Shown: positions 31,098-42,169 of the stretch, in pieces
How positions within the stretch are numbered: position 1 is the first letter of the stretch
Layout: each line of letters starts with the position of its first letter
Assembly: GCF_013415125.1 (NCBI RefSeq)
Contig: NZ_JACCDE010000001.1
Location: 62,001 to 126,000, forward strand
DNA length: 64,000 bases
Source: Vreelandella glaciei
Lineage (GTDB): Bacteria > Pseudomonadota > Gammaproteobacteria > Pseudomonadales > Halomonadaceae
Reading direction: 5' to 3'
Position numbers and translations under genes: made by a program
The notes under the pieces: model-generated
Databases searched by the model: none
Told to the model about the DNA's origin: nothing
Seen by the model: the letters and a program-made list of their open reading frames with translations, nothing else

Positions 31098-34000
31098 ATG
31101 CAGACTCGTTCGCTAGTGCGTTGGAGTTTAGTGATAGCGGCCTGGCTGCTAGGCAGCACCGCTATGTTGCTGCTATTGCTCCGCTTGGCCTTCAGTCAAT
31201 CCGACGCTCTTACCCCCCGCATTGAAGCGCTGCTTGAAGCGCGTATTGGCGTGCCGGTCACTATTGAGCGGTTATCGCTTTCCTTCGCCCGGAGCGACCT
31301 GCTGTTAAGCCTTGATGGGTTGAGCGCAGAAACGCCCGATGGCCAAGCACTGTTTTCCCTGGACCATGCGGGGCTGCGTTTGGATACTTGGGCATCACTT
31401 GTCAATAGGGCGCCGATTTTTAGCGACGCACGCATAAGCGGAACCGAGTTTCATCTCTATCAAGGCACGGGAGCTTCTTGGCAATGGCCTGAGCCTGCCG
31501 AGTTGCCGCTATTAATGGCGGCTGAGCCGGATGTCGATCTGGCCGCTATTGATGACTGGGCCGGGCTCATATTACGCCAGCGTCTGTGGGTAGATGACAC
31601 CCGCGTGGTGCTGCATGGTATGCACGACACCGTGATGTTACATGCGGAGACACTGCTGCTGACTGGCGATGAGCGGCGCACACGGCTGGAAGGCGCGATC
31701 AATATTGCGGAATCTTTACAGCAAGCGCGCAAGGTTGCCCTTCCCGCGGCTGAAATGAAGGTTGAGATGCAGCCCGGTCAACATGGCTTTAGCGACTTTT
31801 CTGCCGCACTGCAGCTGGATATTCAGCTTGACCAATTGGTAGTGCTGGCCGCTATGTTCCGTCCTGATCATGCCGCCTATTTAGAGCAGGCCGGGGGGAG
31901 TGCGCGGCTATGGGGCCGCTGGAGCGCTGGGCGTCTTGAGGAGGCCCGTGTTGCCGTCGATGTGCCCCAGTTAACCCTTCGCCATAATGTTCAGTACGCG
32001 GTGCTAAGGGATATTGAAGCGAATGGCTTATGGCAGCGTGACGGCGACGGAGGCGAGGCATGGCTGAGTGGTGACGCTGATAGTGTCGAGTGGGCGCAAC
32101 CCCTCGGGGGCAGCGTTGGCCCGGCCTTGCCGCGATACTGGCACGCCACCCATCAACCAGGGAGGTGGGAAGTTCGCACCAGTGCCTTTGAACTCGCCTC
32201 GCTGACAGCCTGGCGCGATTATGTATTGCTACCTGAGTCAGTAACGCGAGTATTGCAAACCCTTGCCCCCCGCGGGCAAGTCCAGGGATTGCACGTTGGG
32301 CAGCAAGAGGGCCGCTGGGGAGTCGATGCGGCCCTAACCGGTGTCGAGGTCTCGCCTTGGCAGCAGGCCCCTGGCGGCGGCCCGTTGGATGCCTGGGTGC
32401 AGGCGCGGGATTTTCGTGGCCGTGTACTGTTTAGCAGCGACGGCGACAGTACCCTCTATTTCCCCGAGTTTTTTACCGCTCCCATGCAGTTAAGACGTGC
32501 CGAAGGGGAAGTGGAGTGGGTATACGATGGTCCCAATACCATGGTGAGTGGCAAGAACCTCAGCGTTGACTGGGATGGCGCCCAGGTGTCGGGTGGTTTT
32601 GGTTTAGTCACCGGTAATCAGCGTGGCCATTTTGGCTTAGATCTAGATTTTAGTGAGGTGGACGCGCTAGACCGACCGCTGGCTCAGTGGTTGCCGCTTA
32701 GCGTGATGGATGAAGGGCTACGCGATTGGCTGCTCAACGATATCGGTGGCTATGTCACCGAGGGGGCGTTACAGCTAAGCCAACCCTTAGGAGAAACGGT
32801 AACCGCTGAGGATTTTACCGCCACACTTGCGCTGGAAATTACACAAGGCCATTTGCCGATTGCGCCAGGCTGGCCACGTCTTGATGACGTTGAAGGCCGT
32901 CTAAAATGGCAAAATAAGGTGTTAGAGGCTGAAGTTGAACATGCCCAAAGCCATGGTGTGACTGCTTCAGAGGGTGAAGTGGTAATGGAGAATGAGATAC
33001 TTAATCTATCGGGCCAGCTGCAGGCGGATGGTTCAGCGTTAACGACCTTTTTACAGGCGATGCCCGATATTGATCTTTCCCCACTGAGTGATTTGCGCGT
33101 AACGGGCGATGTTAATGGCGATATTGCCTTGTCGCTACCGCTGGAAACGCCTGATGCGCTGCAACTGGAAATTAACGCCTTGCCACGCTTCTCCGAAGTG
33201 GTTTACCAGCCGTTGGATTTACGGCTTCAGTCGGTCCAGGGTGACCTCGCTTGGCTGCAGGACGGAGAGAGCAGCGGGCTGGTGGGTGACGCCAGTGGCC
33301 AATTGCTAGGCGGGCAAATAGCCGCAGATATTCACACCCAAGACGACAGAATAGAGCTGCAGGGTAATGTAGCGACCTCGGCACTTTTTGAGCTTGCTGG
33401 ATTAAATGACAGCCAAGGGCGCCTGCCGTTAGAAGGACAGCTACAGTGGCAAGGCAATGTCAGCTTAATGCCCACGCCAACCCTGCGCCTTGAAAGCCGT
33501 CTACTCGGTGTCACCAGCCATTTACCGGCACCCTTTGCCAAGTCGGCCCAGCAGCCATGGCCCTGGAGTGTGACGGCTGACATTGAAGCTGGACGGATCC
33601 AAAGCCGTTTGGCTGATATTGCTTCCGCACGACTTCAGCAGCGTAACGGCTCTCTTGCCGGGTCGCTATATCTAGGCAATGAGGCAGCGCGCACGCACGC
33701 TTGGCCTACTCAGGCTGGATTTAGCATTGATGCCGATGTGCCACGTATTGACCCGCTGGCTTGGCAGCAGACGATTGCACCATTAATGGCAGAAGGCGCG
33801 TCTACGCCCAGCAATGGTAACGGCCAGGTGCCCTTAACAGTAGCGTTATCGACACCCTGCGTGGTTTATCAAGATGAGTGTTTAGGCAGCCTTAGTGCCA
33901 CCGGTGGCATGAACGGTGACCTCATCGATATGGATTTAAGCGGTAATCTTGTGACCGGGCGCTTACAGTACAATGCGCAATCGCCGCAGCCCTTGGATAT

Positions 34001-34952
34001 GACGATTGAAGCGTTGTCACTTGATCGTTTGCTGGCGTTAGCTAACAAGCAACATGACAGTGATGCGCCTACGCCAGACTCCTGGATGCAAGCGGTTAAA
34101 ACCCAGCGCCAGGCGCCAGCCGCCATTCCCGATTGGCTGGCCGATGTGCCTAATGGGCGATTGCGATTATCCGAAATTTCCATGGGGCCACGCCGTTTCG
34201 GTCCGTTGACGGCCTACTGGCAAACCGATGGAGAGCGCTTTTCGCTCACTCCGGTTGGGTTGACCCTTGGCCAGCTCTCAGCGCGAGGCGAGTTGTACTG
34301 GGAGGGTAATGCCTCTTCCAGCCACACCCGTGCGGATATCTCAATTCAAGGTGGGGATATCGGCACCGCCCTTGAGCGCCTAGACCAGCCTGTGGCCATG
34401 CGCAGCCGCAGCACCGATGTGGTGGCCTCGCTGGATTGGCCAGGCGCCCCCTGGCAACTTGCGTTAAGGCATGCCGATGGCTATATCAGCACCGACATTC
34501 GTGACGGCAGCTTCGTCACCCTGGAATCGGCACCGGCGCGGTTAATCGGCTTGCTCAATTTCGATAACATCTTACGACGGCTGCGCTTGGATTTTTCTGA
34601 CGTTACCGGCCAGGGCACTGCATTTGACCGGGTAAACGGTACCGCCGATGTAACCGGTGGACTGCTAACACTTCGCGGCCCATTGCAAATTGACGCCCCG
34701 GCCACCACCCTAACGCTAACAGGCAACGTCGATCTTGTAACGCGTGAACTTGACCAGCGGCTTGGCGTCACACTACCAGTGACGCAAAGTTTGCCGATCG
34801 CGGCCATTGCCGTTGGTGCGCCCATCGTCGGCGGCGCGCTATTTCTCGCCGATCAACTGTTTGGCGACGCCCTTGATCGCGCCACAACGCTTCATTATCG
34901 CGTGCGAGGCCCATGGACTTCGCCGCAGGTTACTTTAGAAGGCCCCCAATGA
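31098..34952 (+). CDS. yhdP: YhdP-family AsmA-like envelope protein
   Basis: YhdP-family proteins are very large AsmA-like proteins anchored in the inner membrane, forming a hydrophobic groove across the periplasm; in E. coli, YhdP with TamB and YdbH carries phospholipid to the outer membrane. This one has 1284 residues, close to E. coli YhdP. It has one N-terminal membrane segment (about residues 9-30), long repeats of beta-strand pattern and a C-terminal AsmA-like domain around residues 1130-1270. It starts two bases after the rng stop and overlaps tldD by 4 bases. Confidence 0.93.
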   Translation: MQTRSLVRWSLVIAAWLLGSTAMLLLLLRLAFSQSDALTPRIEALLEARIGVPVTIERLSLSFARSDLLLSLDGLSAETPDGQALFSLDHAGLRLDTWASLVNRAPIFSDARISGTEFHLYQGTGASWQWPEPAELPLLMAAEPDVDLAAIDDWAGLILRQRLWVDDTRVVLHGMHDTVMLHAETLLLTGDERRTRLEGAINIAESLQQARKVALPAAEMKVEMQPGQHGFSDFSAALQLDIQLDQLVVLAAMFRPDHAAYLEQAGGSARLWGRWSAGRLEEARVAVDVPQLTLRHNVQYAVLRDIEANGLWQRDGDGGEAWLSGDADSVEWAQPLGGSVGPALPRYWHATHQPGRWEVRTSAFELASLTAWRDYVLLPESVTRVLQTLAPRGQVQGLHVGQQEGRWGVDAALTGVEVSPWQQAPGGGPLDAWVQARDFRGRVLFSSDGDSTLYFPEFFTAPMQLRRAEGEVEWVYDGPNTMVSGKNLSVDWDGAQVSGGFGLVTGNQRGHFGLDLDFSEVDALDRPLAQWLPLSVMDEGLRDWLLNDIGGYVTEGALQLSQPLGETVTAEDFTATLALEITQGHLPIAPGWPRLDDVEGRLKWQNKVLEAEVEHAQSHGVTASEGEVVMENEILNLSGQLQADGSALTTFLQAMPDIDLSPLSDLRVTGDVNGDIALSLPLETPDALQLEINALPRFSEVVYQPLDLRLQSVQGDLAWLQDGESSGLVGDASGQLLGGQIAADIHTQDDRIELQGNVATSALFELAGLNDSQGRLPLEGQLQWQGNVSLMPTPTLRLESRLLGVTSHLPAPFAKSAQQPWPWSVTADIEAGRIQSRLADIASARLQQRNGSLAGSLYLGNEAARTHAWPTQAGFSIDADVPRIDPLAWQQTIAPLMAEGASTPSNGNGQVPLTVALSTPCVVYQDECLGSLSATGGMNGDLIDMDLSGNLVTGRLQYNAQSPQPLDMTIEALSLDRLLALANKQHDSDAPTPDSWMQAVKTQRQAPAAIPDWLADVPNGRLRLSEISMGPRRFGPLTAYWQTDGERFSLTPVGLTLGQLSARGELYWEGNASSSHTRADISIQGGDIGTALERLDQPVAMRSRSTDVVASLDWPGAPWQLALRHADGYISTDIRDGSFVTLESAPARLIGLLNFDNILRRLRLDFSDVTGQGTAFDRVNGTADVTGGLLTLRGPLQIDAPATTLTLTGNVDLVTRELDQRLGVTLPVTQSLPIAAIAVGAPIVGGALFLADQLFGDALDRATTLHYRVRGPWTSPQVTLEGPQ

Positions 34953-36400
34953 CCGCATATAAAAGTGATGTAGATACCGCTGCAGCCATCCTGTTGACTC
35001 CCGGAGGGTTGGATTTAGACGCTCTGGAAACAGGGTTGGGCTACGCCATGGGCGCGGGTATTGACTACGCCGACCTTTATTTCCAGCGGACTTGGCAAGA
35101 GGGCTGGGTGCTGGAAGATAGCGAGGTAAAAGAGGCCAGTTATAATATCGATGGTGGTGTCGGCGTGCGTTCGCTGGCGGGTGAGAAGACTGGTTTTGCC
35201 TACTCCAACCAAATTACCGCCAATGCATTGATGGATACCGGCCGCACCGCGGCTGGCATTGTGCGCAGTGGTAAGCGCTTGCCTGGGCAACTGGTTAGTC
35301 CGGTGTCCGCCATGTCGCGCTATGCAGGGATTGATCCCTTGGCTGGCCTGAGTGCTGAAGAGAAAGTCGCCATGCTGAAACAGGCTGACCGTGTGGCGCG
35401 TGCTGCCGACCCCAGTATTAGTCAGGTAAGTGCCTCCTTATCGGGCACCTATGAAGTGGTGTTGGTGCGGGCTAGTGACGGCACGTTGGCGGCCGATATC
35501 CGCCCGCTGGTGCGCTTCAATGTCAGCGTGATTGCAGTTAAGAATGGGCGTCGCGAACGCGGCAGCGCCGGTGGCGGCGGTCGTTACTCCATGGCTAAAC
35601 TGCGTGATGATCAAGTGGCGGAGCAGTACGCCAAAGAGGCGGTGCGTCAGGCGTTGGTTAACCTGGAAGCCATTGATGCACCCGCAGGGCAAATGCCTGT
35701 GGTGTTGGCATCCGGCTGGCCGGGAATCTTGCTGCATGAAGCGGTAGGGCACGGCCTTGAAGGTGATTTCAATCGTAAAGGCAGTTCCGCCTTTGCTGGC
35801 AAGATGGGCGAGCGTGTGGCCGCTAAAGGCGTCACCATTGTCGACGATGCGACGATATCGGATAGCCGTGGCTCAATGAGCGTGGATGACGAAGGGACGC
35901 CGGGTCAGTATACGCCGCTTATTGAAGACGGCATTTTAACAGGCTATATGCAGGATAAGCTCAATGCCCGATTAATGGGCATGGCGCCCACAGGAAACGC
36001 GCGGCGTGAATCTTTCGCCCACTTGCCGATGCCACGCATGACCAACACGGTCATGCTGGCTGGTCAGGATGAGCCTAGCGATATTATCAAAAGCGTTAAG
36101 CGCGGTATTTACGCGGTCAGCTTTGGCGGCGGCCAGGTGGATATTACCTCGGGTAAATTCGTGTTCTCCGCCAGCGAAGCCTACCTGATTGAAGACGGCA
36201 AGGTGACCGCGCCTGTTAAAGGGGCCACTTTAATCGGCAATGGTCCGGAAGCCATGCAGCGCGTTTCCATGATTGGCCACGACATGGCGTTGGACACCGG
36301 GATTGGTGTGTGTGGTAAAGAGGGGCAGGGCGTGCCGGTCGGTGTCGGCCAGCCCACCCTGAAATTGGATGAGCTGACCGTTGGCGGCACGCAGTCTTAA
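34949..36400 (+). CDS. tldD: Metalloprotease TldD
   Basis: TldD pairs with PmbA (TldE) to form a heterodimeric zinc protease that digests unfolded peptides, known from microcin and CcdA processing. The 483-residue product has the zinc motif [11 protein letters not shown] at about residues 263-273 and late GFGGGQVD-like glycine-rich segments. Its ATG overlaps the yhdP stop (ATGA). The partner pmbA lies 0.7 kb downstream with darP in between on the other strand. Confidence 0.97.
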   Translation: MTAYKSDVDTAAAILLTPGGLDLDALETGLGYAMGAGIDYADLYFQRTWQEGWVLEDSEVKEASYNIDGGVGVRSLAGEKTGFAYSNQITANALMDTGRTAAGIVRSGKRLPGQLVSPVSAMSRYAGIDPLAGLSAEEKVAMLKQADRVARAADPSISQVSASLSGTYEVVLVRASDGTLAADIRPLVRFNVSVIAVKNGRRERGSAGGGGRYSMAKLRDDQVAEQYAKEAVRQALVNLEAIDAPAGQMPVVLASGWPGILLHEAVGHGLEGDFNRKGSSAFAGKMGERVAAKGVTIVDDATISDSRGSMSVDDEGTPGQYTPLIEDGILTGYMQDKLNARLMGMAPTGNARRESFAHLPMPRMTNTVMLAGQDEPSDIIKSVKRGIYAVSFGGGQVDITSGKFVFSASEAYLIEDGKVTAPVKGATLIGNGPEAMQRVSMIGHDMALDTGIGVCGKEGQGVPVGVGQPTLKLDELTVGGTQS

Positions 36401-36421
36401 AAAGCTTTTTTCAAGAACTGC

Positions 36422-36446
36422 TTTTAAAGCGCCTGTTTTAAAGCGC
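36422..36446. repeat. Short direct repeat at the tldD-darP junction
   Basis: TTTTAAAGCGC occurs twice (36422-36432 and 36436-36446) with a 14-base period. The second copy contains the darP stop codon. No function is apparent. Confidence 0.5.
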
Positions 36447-36959
36447 TAAGGTTTCGCGAAGGTGTTTGAAGAGCTTACGCGAGCTGGTCGGTGGTTTGCC
36501 CTGCTCGCGTTCGCGCTGGGCGTTGCGAATTAATTGACGCAGCGTTTGGCGGTCCGCATCGGGATGCTCCGCCATGAACAGGTCAACAGCATCATCGCCT
36601 TCGTCAATTAAGCGTTCACGCCATTTTTCGAGACGGTGAAACGCGTGGTCGCGCTGTTCCTGCTCTTGATCAATGGAATCGAACACGCCTTGGATGGCGG
36701 CGAGGTCCTCTTTACGGATAAGTTTGCCGACGTACTGCATATGGCGGCGGCGGCCTTCATGAGAACGAATCCGCGAGGTTTCCTCGATAGCACGCAGCAT
36801 ATCGTCAGAAAGGGGGAAGCGGGCGCGCTCTGCCGGTCGCATGGCGATTAACGTTTCCCCAAGTGCCTGTAAGGCATGCATTTCGCGTTTGAGTTGCGAC
36901 TTGCTTGGGCGTTCTTCCTGCTCTTCAACTTCAACGGGGTCGGGACGTTGCTTACGCAT
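36438..36959 (-). CDS. darP: Dual-action ribosomal maturation protein DarP (YjgA, DUF615)
   Basis: DarP is a late-stage 50S assembly factor. The 173-residue protein is highly charged, with KSQLKREMHALQALGETL near the N-terminus and GRRRHMQYVGKLIRKED in the middle, both typical of the family. The frame is open for 36 more codons upstream but MRKQRP at 36959 gives the family-like start. It is divergent from pmbA with 108 bases between. Confidence 0.93.
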   Translation of the reverse strand: MRKQRPDPVEVEEQEERPSKSQLKREMHALQALGETLIAMRPAERARFPLSDDMLRAIEETSRIRSHEGRRRHMQYVGKLIRKEDLAAIQGVFDSIDQEQEQRDHAFHRLEKWRERLIDEGDDAVDLFMAEHPDADRQTLRQLIRNAQREREQGKPPTSSRKLFKHLRETLAL

Positions 36960-37067
36960 AGTGTGGCTCACAGATAAAATTCGTTGCGGCATTATACCAG
37001 CTGCGAGTACAACATTGATTCGCCGAAGACATTCTCTTGGAGACATTCGGTTGAGATAGGAGGACAT

Positions 37068-38408
37068 ATGGCACAGGCATTTGATGCATCCGCGCAGCAG
37101 TCGTTACTGACCGCGCGGGCCGAAGAGGCGCTAGCGTTGGCAAAGCGCTTGGGCGCGGATGCTGCCGAAGTAGGCGCAAGCGTCGATCAGGGAATAGGTG
37201 TTAGCGTACGCCAGGGTGAAGTTGAGACGGTTGAGTTATCCCGTGATCAGGGCATCGCCGTGACGCTTTACGTAGGCCAGCGTAAAGGTAGTGCCTCATC
37301 AACGGATGCTAGCAGTGCCTCGATCCAGGCTGCGGTAGAAAAAGCGCTGGCGATTGCCCGCTATACCGGAGAAGATCCGGCCGCCGGGTTGGCCGATGCA
37401 TCGTTGATGGCCACCGAGTTACCCGATCTGGAAGTGCATTACCCCTGGGCACTCACAACCGATGAGGCGATCGAGCTAGCGCTTGCTTGCGAGCAGGCGG
37501 GGCGTGATGTTGACGGTATCTCTCAGTCGGATGGCGCATCACTTTCGAGTGGCGAAGGCGTGCGCGTTTATGCTAATAGCCACGGCTTTTTAGGCACCCA
37601 AAAGGGCAGTAGTCACTCTCTTTCATGCATGCTGATTGCACAGGATGCGAGCGGTATGCAGCGCGACTACGACTACACTTCTGCACGCGATCCCAAGGCA
37701 CTGCGCGACCCCGCCGAGGTGGGCCGTGAGGCCGCCGAGCGTACGCTGCGCAGGCTCGGCGCAAAACGTCCGCCCACGGGCACCTTTCCAGTGCTATTTG
37801 ACCCGTCGCTGTCCAGTGGATTGATTGGTCATTTACTGAGTGGTTTAGCAGGTGGTGCTTTATATCGCCAAGCCTCTTTTCTGTGTGATCGGCTTGGCAC
37901 GCCGCTGTTTCCTGATTGGTTCAGCCTTGAAGAACGTCCAATGGAAATCGGTGCCACAGCGAGTTCGCCGTTTGATGGCGAGGGCGTGCAAACCCGTAAT
38001 AATCGTTTTATCGATCAGGGCAGCATTGCCAGCTATATGCTCTCTTCCTACAGCGCTCGTCGGCTGAGTATGCAAACCACGGGCAATGCTGGTGGGGCAC
38101 GAAATGTGCGTTTAGTGGCACCACTGCAATCCCGTGACAGTCTATTAAAAGAGATGGGCCGGGGGATTTGGGTAACCGAGCTGATGGGGCAGGGCGTTAA
38201 CGGCGTGACCGGTGATTACTCACGTGGCGCTGCAGGGTTTTGGGTAGAGGATGGAAAAGTACAGTACCCGATCGAGGAGTTTACGATTGCCGGGAACCTG
38301 GAGCGGATGTTTGCCGGGTTAGTGGGGATTGGCGATGACACCGATACCCGTGGCAGTGTTCACACGGGTAGTTGGTTAATTGATGCCATGACCGTAGCGG
38401 GAGATTAA
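37068..38408 (+). CDS. pmbA: Metalloprotease PmbA (TldE)
   Basis: PmbA is the non-zinc partner of TldD. The 446-residue product shows the family pattern RQGEVETVELSRDQGIAV, GDPAAGLAD-like text, and late GAAGFWVEDGK with NLERMF. A strong TAGGAGGA (37057-37064 region) precedes ATG 37068, so the longer upstream frame is not used. Its stop is only three bases from the end of npr on the other strand. Confidence 0.96.
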   Translation: MAQAFDASAQQSLLTARAEEALALAKRLGADAAEVGASVDQGIGVSVRQGEVETVELSRDQGIAVTLYVGQRKGSASSTDASSASIQAAVEKALAIARYTGEDPAAGLADASLMATELPDLEVHYPWALTTDEAIELALACEQAGRDVDGISQSDGASLSSGEGVRVYANSHGFLGTQKGSSHSLSCMLIAQDASGMQRDYDYTSARDPKALRDPAEVGREAAERTLRRLGAKRPPTGTFPVLFDPSLSSGLIGHLLSGLAGGALYRQASFLCDRLGTPLFPDWFSLEERPMEIGATASSPFDGEGVQTRNNRFIDQGSIASYMLSSYSARRLSMQTTGNAGGARNVRLVAPLQSRDSLLKEMGRGIWVTELMGQGVNGVTGDYSRGAAGFWVEDGKVQYPIEEFTIAGNLERMFAGLVGIGDDTDTRGSVHTGSWLIDAMTVAGD

Positions 38409-38411
38409 AAG

Positions 38412-38681
38412 CTACTGATCTTCCTCAAAACGAGCATCGAACAGCGCTTGAATAGCATCAAGCGCCTGTTCGGCGTCATCGCCTTCAGCGTTGATGGTTA
38501 GCTCGGTACCGCAAGGGGCGGCGAGCATCAGCAGTGACATGATGTTGGCGGCGTCAGCGACCTGTTGCTGTTTTTGAACACGTATTGTCGCCGTGAACTG
38601 TTGGCCGCATTTTACCAGTTTGGTCGCCGCGCGTGCATGCAGGCCGCGTTGATTGGTAAGTGTGAGAATTCTTTCTGGCAC
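38412..38681 (-). CDS. ptsO: HPr-family phosphocarrier protein NPr
   Basis: NPr is the phosphocarrier of the nitrogen PTS, passing phosphate from PtsP to PtsN. The 89-residue product has the active-site NQRGLHARAA with His15 and the ANIMSLLML segment that carries the Ser46 region. Its location after rapZ and ptsN identifies it as NPr rather than the sugar HPr. It ends three bases from the pmbA stop. Confidence 0.94.
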   Translation of the reverse strand: MPERILTLTNQRGLHARAATKLVKCGQQFTATIRVQKQQQVADAANIMSLLMLAAPCGTELTINAEGDDAEQALDAIQALFDARFEEDQ

Positions 38682-38726
38682 CCTGGTTCCTTTTCGCCGA
38701 GTGGTGTCATTAATGGATAGAAGCGC

Positions 38727-39659
38727 TTAAGACGTTGCTTGCTGCTCGTCGGTTTGGGATGTGCTGGCGGGCGGAGCAGCTGGCTGTTCATTTAATGTGT
38801 ACTGCAAGCCTAGCTCGCGATGACGTAATTGAATTTCGCCCATACTGTGTACTAATCGCTCTGCTAGCTGTTCGACCATATAGACCGAGCGGTGTTGCCC
38901 ACCGGTACAGCCAATCGCGATAGTCATGTAGCTACGCTGGCTATCTTGGTAAGCGGGCAGCCAGCGCTCAAGCCAAGCCTGAATATCGTTACTCATGGCG
39001 TCTACGATGGGATAACCGCTTAAGAAGGCCACTATGTTCGCATCGCGGCCTGTGAATTGGCGTAGCGTTGGGTCCCAATATGGGTTTGGCAGGCAGCGCA
39101 CGTCGAAAACCAAATCAGCATCCAACGGTACACCGCGCTTATAACCAAACGACTCAAGCGTCAGCGTGAGCTTGTCGCGCCGCTGATGGGCGACTTGGTC
39201 GGTAATGCGACGACGCAAATCGTGAACTGATAGCCTCGAGGTATCGATCAATAAATCGGCTAGATCACGAATGTCGAGCAGCGTTTCTTCTTCTTTATTG
39301 ATAGCCTCTTCAAGCGTCATTTCGCTATCGCGCGTCAGCGGGTGCCGCCGCCGTGTTGCGGAGTAACGCTCAAGTAGGATGCGCGCATCAGTGGTCAGAT
39401 AGATCACTTGAAAATCAATTTTACGTTGCCGCAAATCCTCTAATAAAGAGGGCAGTCGTGCCAGGGCGCCAGGCAAGTTACGGGCATCGATACTGACCGC
39501 CAAATGGGCGCGGTCGCCCTGGTCGCGTAATTCGTCCACCAACGACCCCAGCAACATGGCAGGGAGGTTATCAATCGCATAGTAGCCAAGATCTTCAAGC
39601 GCTTGTAAGGCGATAGATTTACCTGACCCAGAGCGGCCGCTAATGATCACAAGTTGCAT
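38727..39659 (-). CDS. rapZ: RNase adapter protein RapZ
   Basis: RapZ binds GlmZ-type small RNAs and presents them to RNase E, controlling glucosamine-6-phosphate synthase; it also senses that metabolite. The 310-residue product has the Walker A GRSGSGKS at residues 8-15, DNLPAMLL, and the C-terminal IGCTGGQHRSVYMVEQL. ATG 39659 gives the family start MQLVIISGRSG; the eight residues upstream are not conserved. It lies between ptsN and npr. Confidence 0.96.
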   Translation of the reverse strand: MQLVIISGRSGSGKSIALQALEDLGYYAIDNLPAMLLGSLVDELRDQGDRAHLAVSIDARNLPGALARLPSLLEDLRQRKIDFQVIYLTTDARILLERYSATRRRHPLTRDSEMTLEEAINKEEETLLDIRDLADLLIDTSRLSVHDLRRRITDQVAHQRRDKLTLTLESFGYKRGVPLDADLVFDVRCLPNPYWDPTLRQFTGRDANIVAFLSGYPIVDAMSNDIQAWLERWLPAYQDSQRSYMTIAIGCTGGQHRSVYMVEQLAERLVHSMGEIQLRHRELGLQYTLNEQPAAPPASTSQTDEQQATS

Positions 39660-39711
39660 AGAGTCTCTCTTTGCTTTGATCAAGCTGCGTTAAGGGTGGT
39701 GAGCGCAAATC

Positions 39712-39741
39712 AACCTGCCGTTGAGTACCGCTTGGCAGGTT
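39712..39741 (-). other. Hairpin between ptsN and rapZ
   Basis: AACCTGCC and GGCAGGTT form an 8-bp stem around a 14-base loop, in the 89-base gap just after the ptsN stop. On the minus strand no strong T-run follows. It could be an attenuator or processing site that sets the ratio of ptsN to rapZ. Confidence 0.5.
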
Positions 39742-39748
39742 TAGGCTT

Positions 39749-40219
39749 TCAGGAAGTTGTTTGCTCACGAATTTTAGCGGTAAGCAACTCAAGTAGTTCG
39801 CGTTGGCTGCCTGCTTTACGCAGTTTCTGACGCGTATCCGCATCGTTCATGATGGTCGCTACCTGGCCGAGCAAAGAAAGATGTGTGTCATCAGCCTCTT
39901 CTGGAACTAGCAATACAAACACCAGATCCACCGGGTCGCCGTCGATAGCGTCAAAATCAATCGCTTCTGCGAGTTTTAAAAAACCAGCAATCGGGGCCGA
40001 GCAGTGAGGACTACGCGCATGGGGAATAGCCACGCCGTTACCAATCCCGGTACTGCCTAAGCGCTCACGGCCAATTAAACGGCTAAACACTTCTTGGCTG
40101 TCCAGACTGGGGATATTTTGGGCAATAAAGGTGCTGAAAAATTCCAGCACCCTTTTTTTGCTGCCCCCGGGGACGTCAAATAGAACACGTTCCGGGGGGA
40201 GTATGGTTTCCAACGTCAT
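39749..40219 (-). CDS. ptsN: Nitrogen PTS EIIA protein PtsN
   Basis: PtsN is the output protein of the nitrogen PTS and affects potassium transport, sigma factor balance and envelope stress by its phosphorylation state. The 156-residue EIIA domain carries the phosphorylation site GVAIPHARSPH with His67. ATG 40219 (MTLETILPPE) fits the family; the frame upstream lies in the hpf 3' end. Order rpoN-hpf-ptsN-rapZ-npr is the classical one. Confidence 0.95.
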   Translation of the reverse strand: MTLETILPPERVLFDVPGGSKKRVLEFFSTFIAQNIPSLDSQEVFSRLIGRERLGSTGIGNGVAIPHARSPHCSAPIAGFLKLAEAIDFDAIDGDPVDLVFVLLVPEEADDTHLSLLGQVATIMNDADTRQKLRKAGSQRELLELLTAKIREQTTS

Positions 40220-40223
40220 TGAA

Positions 40224-40532
40224 TTAACGCACGCCTGCGCCTTGGGCGCGAGCTTGTGCTTTTTCCTTATGTTTAACGAGTTGCCGGTCAATTTTGTCCG
40301 CTAATGCGTCAATAGCGGCGTACATATCACTGTCTAGGGCTTCCGCATGTAAATCAGCACCTGCTGCGTGCAGTGTACAGGCGGCCTGCTGGCGCTCTTT
40401 CTCCACAGATAAGGTGACTTGCACCGTGGTTATATTGTCATAATGGCGCTCTACACGTTCAAGCTTTTCGTTGACATAGTCACGCAAGGCGTCAGTCAGT
40501 TCTACGTGATGACCAGTGATATTAACTTGCAT
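40224..40532 (-). CDS. hpf: Ribosome hibernation promoting factor Hpf
   Basis: Short-form Hpf binds the 30S decoding region and promotes ribosome dimerisation in stationary phase. The 102-residue product has MQVNITGHHVELTDALRDYV and the conserved DMYAAIDALADKIDRQL. ATG 40532 gives the family start; the frame further upstream is not used. It lies 98 bases after rpoN and 4 bases before ptsN. Confidence 0.96.
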   Translation of the reverse strand: MQVNITGHHVELTDALRDYVNEKLERVERHYDNITTVQVTLSVEKERQQAACTLHAAGADLHAEALDSDMYAAIDALADKIDRQLVKHKEKAQARAQGAGVR

Positions 40533-40630
40533 TGACGTACTCCTTATCCATCGGACTGTACTTCGATTGTAACCCTTTTTGCCGCGTTGCAAAGCCCTTG
40601 TCGAGAGTTTCCCTAATACGTTGATTTGTG

Positions 40631-42046
40631 CTAGCGCAAACGACGTCGCTCGCTAGAGGAGGGAATGCCCATGGCTTCACGGTATTTAGCCACCGTTCGA
40701 CGCGCTACTTGAACTCCCCCCTCTCCTAATAGCGTGACTAAGCGGCTATCAGAAAGAGGCTTTCCTGGCGGCTCCTCTTGAACCAATTTCTTAAGCCGAG
40801 CGCGGATAGCGGTGCTTGAATGGCTGTCACCATCCTGGCCGCTGACTTGGCTTGAGAAAAAGTATTTGAGTTCAAATACGCCGCGAGGCGTATGAATGAA
40901 TTTCTGAGTGGTCACCCTGGAAATAGTCGATTCGTGCATTTCCACGGCCTCGGCGATATCGGCCAATATGAGCGGCTTCATGGCTTCTTCGCCGTGTTCT
41001 AAAAAGCCAATTTGCCGGGTGATAATCTCGCGGCCAACGCGCAGTAGCGTATCGTTGCGGCTAGATAGGCTCTTGATCAGCCAGCGCGCTTCCTGCAAAT
41101 GCTCTTTTAAAAACTGATTGTCCTGACTTTTATCCGCACGCTTTATTAAGCTTGCGTAGTCGGGCTGAATGCGCAGTCTTGGCAATGCCTCAGGATTGAG
41201 CTCTAAGTGCCAGCCTTCGTGGTCATGGCGTACGACCAGGTCGGGCGTTACATAACTATCATCGGTATCGCCATAGGCGCTGCCTGGGCGTGGATCAAGG
41301 CTACGAATGAGGAGAATGACATCAGCCAGCTGGTCATCATCGAGTCCCAGGCGGCGTTTAAGTAAGCGCATGTCATCTTTGCCTAGTGCTTCCAGAAACT
41401 GCCGTACTAAGCGGCGGGCAGGAACCAGCAACGGCGTATCATCGGGAAGAGTGGCCAGCTGCAGCATCAGGCACTCACGCAGGTCGCGGGCGAATATCCC
41501 TGTTGGCTCAAATTGCTGAAGCTTAAGCAGAATAGTTTCTACTTCGCGCTGGCTAAGTCCATCGACGCCTTGGGCGCGAAGCCCTTCACGGATGTCGTTG
41601 AGCGGCTGGGTTAAATAGCCATTAGCATCTAGCGCGTCGATAAGACTTTCTGCGACAAGTTGCTCTCGTGCGCCAAAATCAGTCATGGCGAGCTGCCACA
41701 GCAAATGCCCATGAAGACTCTGGCCAGCCGCTTGGCGCTCAAAATCAGGTCCTTCGCTGCTGGTGCCGCCGTGACTGCCCATATCTTGGTAGGTATCAGA
41801 CCAGTCACTATCTACCGAGAGCTCGGTGGGAATGCTCTCTGACCACTCTTCCTCTTTGGGCTCGCTGGCAGCCTGTTCGCCAAATTCATCCTCTTGTTCC
41901 AGCATGGGGTTGGCATCTAGGGCCTGCTGAATTTCTTGTCGTAAGTCCAGCGTTGATAGCTGTAACAGGGCAATGGCCTGCTGCAGCTGAGGTGTCATGG
42001 TCAGCTGTGTGCCGATGCGCAGTTGAAGAGAAGCTTTCATGACCAT
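40631..42046 (-). CDS. rpoN: RNA polymerase sigma-54 factor RpoN
   Basis: RpoN directs polymerase to -24/-12 promoters that need enhancer-binding ATPases. The 471-residue product has the Gln/Leu-rich N-terminus (LTPQ-like, MTPQLQQAIALLQLS), an acidic linker, the core-binding domain and the C-terminal RpoN box ARRTVAKYRE. Start may be ATG 42046 or ATG 42040. Its position between lptB and hpf is the standard one. Confidence 0.97.
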   Translation of the reverse strand: MVMKASLQLRIGTQLTMTPQLQQAIALLQLSTLDLRQEIQQALDANPMLEQEDEFGEQAASEPKEEEWSESIPTELSVDSDWSDTYQDMGSHGGTSSEGPDFERQAAGQSLHGHLLWQLAMTDFGAREQLVAESLIDALDANGYLTQPLNDIREGLRAQGVDGLSQREVETILLKLQQFEPTGIFARDLRECLMLQLATLPDDTPLLVPARRLVRQFLEALGKDDMRLLKRRLGLDDDQLADVILLIRSLDPRPGSAYGDTDDSYVTPDLVVRHDHEGWHLELNPEALPRLRIQPDYASLIKRADKSQDNQFLKEHLQEARWLIKSLSSRNDTLLRVGREIITRQIGFLEHGEEAMKPLILADIAEAVEMHESTISRVTTQKFIHTPRGVFELKYFFSSQVSGQDGDSHSSTAIRARLKKLVQEEPPGKPLSDSRLVTLLGEGGVQVARRTVAKYREAMGIPSSSERRRLR

Positions 42047-42169
42047 CTGAGAACCACTCGTTAATCAGAATGCTCCACCCTAGTGCGAGTAGGTCTCCGG
42101 TGCAAGTGCAATAAGCATGCCATTGGTAGTAAAGTTGTTGGAGAGCGCTAATTAGACGTGAAAAATAAG

